Made by a program: the position numbers and the translations under genes
Notes under the pieces: generated by a model
The model's database searches: none
The model's input: only the letters and a program-made list of their open reading frames with translations
What the model was told of the DNA's origin: nothing
Shown: one piece after another, positions 55,391 through 64,000 of the stretch
How the letters are laid out: each line of letters begins with the position of its first letter
Position numbering within the stretch: position 1 is the stretch's first letter
From: Bombyx mori
Lineage: Eukaryota; Arthropoda; Insecta; Lepidoptera; Bombycidae
Direction: 5' to 3'
NCBI RefSeq assembly: GCF_030269925.1
Contig: NC_085109.1
Location: 2,046,001-2,110,000 of the forward strand
Length of the DNA stretch: 64,000 nt

Positions 55391-56800
55391 CTGGAAGAGA
55401 ACGAACAGAATTTCTATTAATCACTTAAATAAATAACATCGGATTGTTATGTACAGTATTGGATTGTAACATAGTTAATAATCCTTTGCCATGTGGCCGT
55501 CGATTTTCGTGTTTCGTGTCTGCAGGTTAATCTATAACAGTCTACTCTGTGACTGGCATGTAATGGCGCTTAACAGGACCGGATAGGGCCAGTTTTGAGC
55601 GTTTTTGTTGCGTCTCTGTCAATGTCTCTGTTAATGATTGATACCGAAGAGATTGTATTGTAAGAGATTGTATTCGCTGCAAAGGGGGAAAACAGATTCA
55701 GGCTGTTTAATATAGATCTATATTTAGATTGTTTGAAGTGAAACTGTCTTTGGCGCCATTTTGATTTGAAACTCGATGAAACTAAAAAGCGATCTAAAAA
55801 GAGATAAGATAGATAGATACAGCCTACGAGAGAATGAGATAGAAATACTTCTAATGCGTGTGATCGTGCTGTTTTTACATTGAACAAAATCAATTTTTAG
55901 TCTTGAATCTTGACAAATTATTCTTAGCTCTTATTACAGTTTCGGGATTCGAGACTTTTTTTTAAGAAATTTCCCCCTCTTTTAGAATATTTTTTCAAAT
56001 TTTAAAAATCTTTATTAATTTTTGAGATATTTGCAAAAAACTAAGCCTCCCATTTTTTTAGTTAATTGTTGATAACTTTTACAATTTTTGCAACTTCAGA
56101 ACTTCATTTTTTTTTCTAAAATCTTCTAGATGCCATTCCGAATCGAATGACACCTCATTTATAATTTTCGGAGACTGCTGAAAACGTTGGTCCAAATGAC
56201 ACTTGTTGACTAGTCTATTATAGTACAGATATTATACAGCATTCAACGTTAGATCGCATTTATAAGAGAGACTGAAAATAACATAAACTTTACAAGATGT
56301 TTCTTAGACTGGTAGATCTTAATGTCTGAATACTAGGTTTCATTTGTAATTCTATCCTTCTCGCACTTAGTGGTTCGGTGAGAAATAAGTGAGAGATGGT
56401 GGATTTTGTAATTTATTCATTTGTATTCAAGACACCCAAGGGTCTTTCAGAGGGCAGATTAATGGGCCCATAATAAATGTGGCCTGTATTCAGTGAGAAT
56501 TACGATAATTGGCTTGTTCCCGACCTTCGGTAACGGTTGGATTGCAAGGAAATCGAGTGTTTTGATCTTTTGAATGTCTATTCTGTCTATTCATCTGTAT
56601 TTACGTACAAAATTGCACGTGTTAAATACTTTTTTTTTCCGCGTAAATATACATGCTATTCATAACAATACCTGTGTGCTTACTGTCAGTTTTTTTTTTA
56701 CTTCTCAATCGCGTCAACCCGAATTTGTATGGAGTTAAAACAACGCCCCTAGCGGCAAACGTAGCATATGGGTTGAAACCTATTGTATTAAAACGCTTTT
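55391..56800. other. upstream part of the GTPase gene, no exon found
   Basis: Searched on minus for a P-loop (GxxxxGKT/S) exon ending in phase 0; none was seen. It contains the partial MITE relative at about 56700-56780. Confidence 0.4.
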
Positions 56801-56802
56801 TG

Positions 56803-57010
56803 AAGTCGTCGTGGCCTAAAGGATGAGACGAGCGGTGCATTCGTATCGAGTGATGCCAATGTGCCCGTGTTCGAATCCCGCTAGTAGGTACAAATTTTTC
56901 TAATGAAACACGTGCGAAGGGTGAGGCAGCCGTTGTACTATAAAAGTAAAACTTAGAATTCATGTCTCAAGGTAGATGGCAGCATTAGAGTTTCGTTGAT
57001 GTCTATGGGC
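56803..57010 (+). mobile_element. tRNA-headed SINE with internal deletion
   Basis: Head GTCGTCGTGGCCTAAAGGA and GTGTTCGAATCCCGC, then directly GCGAAGGGTGAGGCAGCCG; most of the middle and part of the body are missing. Confidence 0.8.
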
Positions 57011-57550
57011 TCCTCCTACTCCTCGCATCGTCTCCTCACTGCTGAGAGTCGCGATCATCATGTTTAGACAGGATTTTTTGGTGGGGGCTCCGGTGACCAG
57101 TAAATACCAGGTGACCGTGAGCACGTCAATGGCAACAATAAAAAAAAAACACAAACACGATTCTCTCAGTGTACTTTATATTGTATTTTTCCTTTTCACA
57201 ACCACTGACCTGACTGTACAAGCTCTCAACAGAGCAGGTCGTTACCCGAGGATATATAGCGCGTTTGTAATACTTACCGCACTCCTATACGATTGTTGGA
57301 AGAAAACCGAAGGCGGAATTTACAGAAATATACGTTCTGCCAGAAGCCGCTAGAAACCGTGAAGTTGAAACGGCAGTCAATTTTATTATTGTATTAAAGC
57401 TTAATACAACTGTAGTCATAAGTTCTCTCACAGAATTCGTTCGTTAAATAAATCGTACGACTTTTGATATTTGTTTTTAATGTGTTTAATGAAAACAAAT
57501 TTAAATTCAATTTAATAAGGTCGTAAATATTTAAATTTACTAAATTATTA
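57011..57550. other. no gene seen
   Basis: The plus frame at 57060-57353 has no recognisable domain; 57010-57060 resembles a LINE fragment (CTCACTGCTGAGAGTCGCG). Confidence 0.35.
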
Positions 57551-57551
57551 A

Positions 57552-57840
57552 ATGTACATGTACAGTACAGTACAGTACAGTACAGTACATTACAGTAAAG
57601 TACAGTACAGTACAGTGCAGGGCAGTGCAGTGCAGTGCAGTGCAGTGCAGTGCATTGCAGTACAGTACTGTACAGTATATGTTACAGTACAGTACAGTAC
57701 AGTACAGTACAGTACAGTACAGTACATTACATTACATTACAGTACAGTAAAGTACAGTACAGTGCAGGGCAGTGCAGTGCAGTCCATTGCAGTACAGTAC
57801 TGTACAGTATATGTTACAGTACAGTAAATGTTACAGTATG
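57552..57840. repeat. ACAGT pentanucleotide microsatellite with internal duplication
   Basis: (ACAGT)n with CAGTG variants. A block at about 57600-57690 recurs at about 57748-57825, including GCAGGGCAGTGC and GTACTGTACAGTATATG, so the array grew by copying a long segment. It is open in several frames only because of its period. Confidence 0.95.
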
Positions 57841-58021
57841 CACAACGCTAATGTCCATACCAATAATATAATTGCTTTAAGAAGGCATACTGTCTCTTCA
57901 TATGTGCATATAGAATTGATATCGTGGCCCATAAAATAAAACTATTCCACTGTTGCACTTTTAATCTTCTTTTCCAAAATCTTCTTTATAATAATAATTA
58001 AAAATCAATTAACATATTTTA

Positions 58022-58345
58022 CGCCTTGCTCATTTTTTTGTCTTGGCCGTCTTTCTTTTCTCTGTCATTCTTTTTTCCCTTTCGAAAGCTGCTTTCTGAC
58101 TACGCTATAATATAATAGCATCTAGTATATAGCTCATAGCACAACACTATCGCGCACCATACATTGTTATGGACACGTTCACACTGTACTGTACTATATA
58201 TTATTGGCTAAGTATACGCTGCTATACTATATGGCACTATAGTATAGCGTAGTCTGAAAGCAGCTTTACCATTTTATCTCATTCACATCATAATATTCCG
58301 TTCCACACTTTATTCATACGTTCCGTTCTTACCAATCCTACAGGT
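58022..58345 (-). repeat. repeat (see 34047) split by a MITE
   Basis: CGCCTTGCTCATTTTTTTG before and GTTCCGTTCTTACCAATCC after the MITE at 58085-58267 match 34047-34200 in inverse. Confidence 0.5.
58085..58267. mobile_element. MITE with AAAGCTGCTTTC ends
   Basis: AAAGCTGCTTTCTGACTACG at one end and its near-perfect inverse at the other; 183 bp. Confidence 0.75.
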
Positions 58346-58562
58346 ATTCCATTCCCTTTGAACTCTTGCATTTCACATCCAATCCCTACCAGCTATTTTG
58401 ACCCAGTCGTCATTTCAACTCATCGGTTGCTTCGAGAGACTCCAAATTAATTAGGTTTTAATACAGATTTCGTCTCTTAATGTTGCCATATTTTGTATGT
58501 TCCACGGCAAATAAGAACTACAAACTGAGATTAATCTCCACCTTTTCCTTTACCTCTTTTTT

Positions 58563-58990
58563 TAAGGGCTTTTATGACCTGGCAACTAAGTAAGACCTCT
58601 AGGTCAAGTCTTATTTTAATTTTAATGAAACCTTTTTTATATGAAAAATGATATTACGAAATTAAAAGAAGTTGATTAATATGAAATATGACATGAAACG
58701 AAATGAGATGAAAACGGAATGAAATGAAATGAGATGAGATGATATGGGATGAAATATAATCTCAGTAAAATGGTGGTCAGTTACAGAGACTTTTTCAGTG
58801 GACTTTTTGGAGGATCCCAAGAAGTTACGTTCAGCGGCATTGTTTTATTTTCCTACATTTGTGCACTTTCACAGATACTAAACAGTTAATAAACCAACAC
58901 ATTTAAACCCGAAGAAACACTAAATAGACAAAATAAAACAAATCACACAACTTCACTCCTTGCGTTCCCGCCAAAAGTCCTTCCTTGACT
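58563..58990 (-). repeat. GGCGGGAACGCGA-family repeat
   Basis: AAGGGCTTTTATGACCTGG to GCGTTCCCGCCAAAAGTCC, the longest copy (about 430 bp). Confidence 0.65.
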
Positions 58991-59269
58991 TCCATTTTAT
59001 AAATGACACAGATCATAGATGATTTCTTTTAAGTGAAAAATTTTAAAGATCAAAGACAAGAAATGAAAGTGTTTTTTTGTCGTTAAGAGTTTACTGACCT
59101 TTGTTTTTTTAAGTTAAATAATTTTCTAACTAATTCATTATATTACTGATAACTTTAACAATTTGCTAAAGTCTCTCAAGAATATTTTAATCTATTGAAG
59201 CCATTCTGAATGACTTAATAAATATTTCATGTAATAAATGTTTTTATTAATTTATTTCGATTTTTGTCT
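58991..59269. other. nothing seen
   Basis: AT-rich, no supported feature. Confidence 0.4.
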
Positions 59270-59475
59270 TTTCTTTTATAATTGCTTTGATGGGGTGACG
59301 ACTTAGACATCAGCAACGTAAATGCTACCCACCTTGAGATGTGAGATCGAAATCTCAGTTTTCCAGTACAAAAGCTGCCCCATGCCTCAAACCGAAACGC
59401 ATTACTGCTTCGTGACAGAAATAGACAAGGCGATACCTATTTATGCGCGTAAGACAGCCTACCACCAGTAAAAGA
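59270..59475 (-). mobile_element. old tRNA-headed SINE, 3' part
   Basis: TTGATGGGGTGACGAC to AGCCTACCACCAGTAAA; diverged with deletions. Confidence 0.75.
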
Positions 59476-60102
59476 GTGGTAGTTGAGCAGACAAGTTAAT
59501 AATTAATAATAAATAAAGAGATTTACCATTGCCATACAGCGTGGCAATGCTGCTAGAGTAATGGGTACTTTCGGGCCGGGTGCGATCTAGAGTGGCTTGT
59601 TTGACTAGCCGATGCCTACGCGCGCATTGCTGTTAGCGTGGACCTATATGTTACTTATGACGACGCTTGTAACTGAAAGTAAGTATTGTACTTTTTGACG
59701 AAGCATGTTGCTGATAACTCTATTTCTGTAATCTGACGAAACATGTTGCGGATATTATCATGTATTATTATAATGTCGGTGGTTAGTTATGGGGATGAGC
59801 CATTCCATACTTACCTGCTCAAACTACCTATATAATACTTCGATCATCCATGTACCATGACATAAAAAGTTATGAGTTAATAATCTGATGTTAAGTCCTG
59901 GGGGTGCATAGTCGCAACGGTGTGAGTTTCGCCGCTCACAATTAGCATGACGTGGAAGAGTTTTTTTAATATATTTTTTACTTTTAATTTATTTATTTAT
60001 TTATTATTCAGTACGCGATGTAAGAGAAGATCTAAGAAGGGATTTTACGCGAACCATACGGATGTCTCATATAATATCATGGCATACATAGCAGCAACAT
60101 GT
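59476..60102. other. no gene; possible LINE remnant
   Basis: 59525-59780 is GC-richer with broken frames that may be an old reverse transcriptase end; not classified. Confidence 0.25.
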
Positions 60103-60380
60103 TTTTAGGTACCTCAAGCACGGTCACCGTCCTCGCCGAACCCGTCGCTTGCGACGAAAGGCTCGGCGAGTAAATTAACCCACAGACACAGCCCACTGAG
60201 TTTCTCGCCGGATCTTCTCAGTGGGTCGCGTTTCCGATCCGGTGGTAGATTCTGCGAAGCACTGCTCTTGCTAGGGTTCGTGTTAGCAACGTCGTCAGGT
60301 TTGAGCCCCATGAGCTCACCTATTAGTTCGGTGAATCTAGAATAACCCCTCGAGGCTACTAGGATAGGTAGGAGAAAAAA
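60103..60380 (+). mobile_element. Jockey-like LINE tail, second family
   Basis: TTTTTAGGTACCTCAAGCACG to GGATAGGTAGGAGAAAAAAAA; well preserved. Confidence 0.82.
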
Positions 60381-60735
60381 AAAAACATATTTTTTATATT
60401 ATTTGATAATCATTATTTAATTGCATCTTATTAGTTGGTCGTTTAATATTGATACGCGCCAAAATAAATATTTTCTTAAAATTAAAATGAAACTCGAAAA
60501 AGAAACAAGTTTGCGATTGATTTGTTAGCTGTAACTAAACGTCGCGTGTTAGCTTATTAGCGGATCGATCTAAAAAAAACTTTCCCATCCCTTTTTTTTG
60601 GGTTCACACGAGAAAGTTTAGGGGTTTCTGTTACGCTAATAGATTGGTCAGAGCAAAAAATTAAATACAGATTATTTAACGGTATTTTGCATTAGAACGT
60701 TGTTAAGGTAGAAGATGTGGTGGCTTGTGATTTTT
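60381..60735. other. nothing seen
   Basis: AT-rich, no supported feature. Confidence 0.4.
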
Positions 60736-60739
60736 TTAG

Positions 60740-60850
60740 TGCCCTTGTGAGCAAACGAACAAACGGACCACCTGATGGTGAGTGGTCATCGTCGCTCATG
60801 GATACCAGCAGCATGGATAGCAGAGCTAGACCAGTGGTCTAGGCAGTGGC
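60740..60850 (-). mobile_element. short retroposon tail, degraded
   Basis: CCACCTGATGGTGAGTGGTC, ATCGTCGCTCATGG; the start motif is diverged. Confidence 0.6.
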
Positions 60851-61483
60851 CTAATGACGTGATAAAGCAAAAAAAATATCGTATTTTTTATTGAATTATA
60901 GATTAACAACATTACAGAGCGTTTCCGATAACAAGATTATAGGAGACATTATTAAGTGTGTACCGAATGGAGAAAACGAGAGAGAAAGATAGTCGTTCAC
61001 AGACTCAATGCTCAGATCTTATATGTTGCGTGAATTATCGCAAAAATACAAAAAACAATTCCTTTTGATTTAAAGACCGTTACAATCTGTCGTCGGTCAA
61101 CTGTTGTCCATGGACACTCTGGCCGGTTTGGCTTTTTATCTGTTCTTTGTAAGGCACAATATACCGAACGGTATTAAAAAAAAAATTTAGATTTTAAAAA
61201 CTGTGCACTGATTTTATCTTCCCACGGCAATACTGTACGCAGTGACACCCCTGTTTTATCTCAACGATGGTGTTCTCTATCTTCGAACCATTTTTTCTAC
61301 AACTAAACCATTAAGTAATACGAGAGCTCTAAAATAATAAAAAATGCATTTAGTTAAGATCGGTTTTGGTCGAGCAAATTTTTTTTTGGGTATAAGTATT
61401 AAGTTAATTTTTTCGAACAAGAAAAGCGAAGGTTTCGGACCATTCAGCCTAATTTTTTATATATTCTGTTAAGTTATGTTCTG
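60851..61483. other. nothing seen
   Basis: No supported exon or repeat; a short stretch at 61080-61150 was examined as a possible 5' exon and not accepted. Confidence 0.35.
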
Positions 61484-61590
61484 TAGGCAGCGGCTTGGCT
61501 TTGCCCCTGGCATTGCTGACGTCCATAAGCGACGGTGACAACTTTCATCAAATGGGCCGTATGCTCGTCTGCCTACAAAGGCAATAAAAA
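61484..61590 (+). mobile_element. short retroposon tail
   Basis: TGTAGGCAGCGGCTTGGCT to ACAAAGGCAATAAAAAAAAG; same start point as the other solitary copies. Confidence 0.85.
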
Positions 61591-61639
61591 AAAGTGAAAA
61601 TGATAAAGAGCGAAATGTGGTGACGTTGATTATTTTGAA

Positions 61640-61890
61640 ATTGTAATTGAGTGAGATTAAATTAAATGAAACAAGATGAGATGGGATGAAACAGTTTCAG
61701 TCTCATACTTTTTGGAAGAACTTGGGATGCCACATTCACTGGAATTGCTTAATTTTCCCACATGTATTGTTTCACTGATGCTCAACAGTCAAAAAGTCGC
61801 CCTATATCATACGTTTAAGTCTGGAGAAATATTTAATTAAAAAATAAAACAATCGATACAACTTCTTTCCTCACACTCCCACCAAAAAGT
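61640..61890 (-). repeat. GGCGGGAACGCGA-family repeat, diverged
   Basis: GATGAGATGGGATGAAAC, TTTAATTTTCCCACATG-like and CACTCCCACCAAAAAGTC motifs. Confidence 0.5.
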
Positions 61891-62504
61891 CTTCACTGAA
61901 TTATAGCTTGAAACTGTCACTCACACTTTGACACATTCACAGACCAAGGCAGCTATGCTCATTCAGCCTTAGTTTAATAACTGCGTTATTCATTCCACTA
62001 TGACAACTAATTATACGGGGTCATAAATTTTACTAAGCTTTGACTTTCTAGAATAATTTACAGAGTTCATATTCGCATAATAAATTAGAAACACTCATTT
62101 GTATGTTTATTAAGTCATTAATTGATGCATTTACATTTATTTCTATTTTATTGCTTATTTTAACTGGGAGTAAATATGAAGCTTACTTTGTCCTTTTTGT
62201 CCTACGAGGATGTCAAAGACAGAGCGTAGTGGAGGAGTAGGATAAGGGAAGCTGACCACACGACCATTTGGGATAAATAGCTAAGAGATAAAGGGAGAGC
62301 ATTTAAGTGTAATTGATCGAAGATATGTCCATCCATCCAATTCTTACATCTCTCGATTTTCCGGGGTCTATTACGGATGCATAATAACACAATAAGCTAA
62401 TAACATTAATGCTCTCCGTAGTGCATTTTTTATTCACTCATAGAACGTGATGAAATTTGGTACAGTTTTTATTGGCGCTACAAGGAAGGTATTGGTCTTT
62501 TTTT
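61891..62504. other. nothing seen
   Basis: No supported feature; a 62-codon minus frame at 62202 lacks a family. Confidence 0.4.
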
Positions 62505-62960
62505 GCCTAACTAAGCTGGTAGCTTGGAGAGGCTATGCCAGCGTAACCTAACGTGTAGGTGAGCTCTCGTCTAACCTGGGGGCGTTGCTAACACTAGCCC
62601 TAGCAAAAGCAGTACTTCGCAAACTTTACCACTGGATCGAAAATGCGACCCACTGAGAAGATCCGGCGTGAAACTCAGTGAGCTAGTGGGCTCAGTGGTT
62701 TAGTTTACTCGCCGAACCCTTCGTCGCAAGCGACGGGTTCGACGCGGACGTTGACCGGTGCTTGGGATATCTAAAAGTATCGTTAGTGAATCTGGAGGAT
62801 CCGAAATTATGTGTTCAAGGGCGACGTCGACTGTTTACCATTCGGTCCACAGGATCGGGTATATAGTTTCCGGCGGCCATGACAAGAGGGTTTTCGTGTC
62901 GTGCCGCCTTGTCGCTTCGACAAGGGACGCGAGAACTCATACGTCACGATGTTTGAATTA
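62505..62960 (-). mobile_element. Jockey-like LINE, second family, with degraded RT C-terminus
   Basis: GGTAGCTTGGAGAGGCTATG to TCGTGTCGTGCCGCCTTGTCG; the same extent as the 11170-11640 copy. Confidence 0.8.
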
Positions 62961-63329
62961 GGGTGAGGATTTTTAATAAATTTTTTGTTTCAATTATTTA
63001 ATATATTAGTCTATTATGTTGAGTTGAGCGGTTAGTTTTTCTTGTAATAAACAAATCGAAATCTCAAATTAAACAAAAATTATGATTAAAAAGATATACT
63101 GCATGATAATGTCACATGCGTCTAACGTGTCGTTACGTATCCGTAAATAGTCGAACAATGCAGCGACCAAAAATATCTATCCAATTAAATGTTTCTATCA
63201 TTTAAAAAGTAAATTTGTCAATTATGTTTGTTTATTCAAACGTTGTGTGATTTGTGGGGGACAATGTTTTTTTTTTAAATGTAACCTTTTGTGAATGTTC
63301 AATTTGTGTTGTGATCTTAAGTTAGGTAG

Positions 63330-63655
63330 TAAGTGCCGCCGACCGACATCGTGGTCGTCGACTATCGCCTGGACGACCCGTCGGCCGGGCGTCCTCGGGG
63401 TGGCGCCGCGTGTCTGGTTGTAGTGTTGACCGCGGGAACCCCCCTACTCTGACCGGGTTCTGACCCCGGACGGAGATCGGACGTCGGGTGTAAGAGTGCA
63501 GGAGAGTCGTTTAGTGGGTGGGACCTAAAATCCTTGGGCCCGCGATCTGCTCTCAACACCTGCAGATCGTTGAGTCTCACATACCCCGCGCGCCCCTTAT
63601 GCGCGGGGACCTCGTAGGAGGTTCGGCCACCGGCCCGGAAAAAAAAATGTAGTAT
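63330..63655 (+). mobile_element. truncated LINE tail (TTCTGACC family), longest copy
   Basis: GC-rich: GTGGTCGTCGACTATCGCC, CGGGTTCTGACCCCGG, CATACCCCGCGCGCCCC, then A run at 63640. Relatives at 22182 and 50945. Confidence 0.75.
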
Positions 63656-64000
63656 GTACCACTCTACTTCTGAACCGAAACAGGCAGACGTTTGGGCTTG
63701 AGGCTTGAACACTACTGGTTCAATTGAGACTTGGAACTCCGAAAATAAACGCTAATAACACCACAGCAACCTAAATCTTCGTTGGCCAATATCTAAGTAT
63801 TTCTATCTTTTAAGTAGTAAATGCTAAAAACCTAAACGAAATGAACCGTAAATTTATCACTCCCGCCAAAACGATTAGTAGAGAATGCTTACGAAATTCC
63901 GAAAATGAATGGATATAATTTTACGCAAAAATAAACAACATTTCCCGCCCGCTTACGAAAATTAGCTAGTTTTCAATTATCTCTATTGAATGAATGATTG
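63656..64000. other. nothing seen to window edge
   Basis: AT-rich with CCCGCCAAAACG-type bits; no supported feature. Confidence 0.4.

Noticed and set aside
57552..57871. Open frames across the ACAGT array
   Set aside because: A five-base period without stop codons is open in several frames automatically.
59520..59780. Reverse transcriptase fragment
   Set aside because: Too degraded; no motif firm enough to name a clade.
61080..61160. First exon of the GTPase gene
   Set aside because: No P-loop motif, and the only ATG in the stretch runs into a stop after three codons.
1..64000. CRISPR arrays, operons, rRNA genes, prophage
   Set aside because: None seen; introns, SINEs and LINEs show insect nuclear DNA.

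Overview
This window looks like nuclear DNA of a lepidopteran insect, most likely the silkworm Bombyx or a close relative. I infer this from AT-rich, intron-rich sequence packed with nested retroposons and DNA transposons of moth type: about 28 copies or fragments of one tRNA-headed SINE, Jockey-like and RTE-like LINE tails, Helitrons, a piggyBac-like remnant and MITEs. No bacterial-style operons, rRNA genes or CRISPR arrays are present. Family names are given by structure, because no database could be searched.

Two host genes can be rebuilt from small exons with matching splice phases, both on the minus strand. (1) 10132 down to 4556: a complete four-exon invertebrate-type (i-type, destabilase-like) lysozyme of 156 residues with a signal peptide. 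(2) 55390 down to 46169: the last five coding exons of an Rnd-like atypical Rho GTPase ending in a CCVM prenylation box. Its P-loop exon is not visible and probably lies beyond the right edge.

The rest is mobile DNA. At 13897-16800 sits a structurally intact PIF/Harbinger transposon. Its two genes, a DDE transposase on minus and a MADF/BESS DNA-binding protein on plus, are interlocked: each gene's second exon lies inside the other's only intron. At 22944-28081 is a full-length but broken Jockey-like LINE with an 11-bp target duplication. At 29704-31031 is a fold-back element with arms of about 525 bp. At 34248-35374 is a mariner pseudogene split by a truncated LINE. At 42825-43389 is a piggyBac-like non-autonomous element with TTAA ends. 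Helitrons of one family occur at 306, 6057 (one nested in another), 20097, 46695 and 54862.

By region: 0-4.5 kb repeats; 4.5-10.2 kb lysozyme gene with transposons in every intron; 10.2-13.8 kb SINEs and LINE ends; 13.9-16.8 kb Harbinger inside an older Helitron-like repeat; 17-22.9 kb mixed repeats; 22.9-28.1 kb LINE; 28-46 kb repeats, fold-back, mariner and piggyBac remnants; 46-55.4 kb GTPase gene; 55.4-64 kb repeats that may be the first intron or upstream region of the GTPase gene. The strongest leads are the interlocked Harbinger gene pair, the fold-back element, and a triplicated splice acceptor in the GTPase gene.
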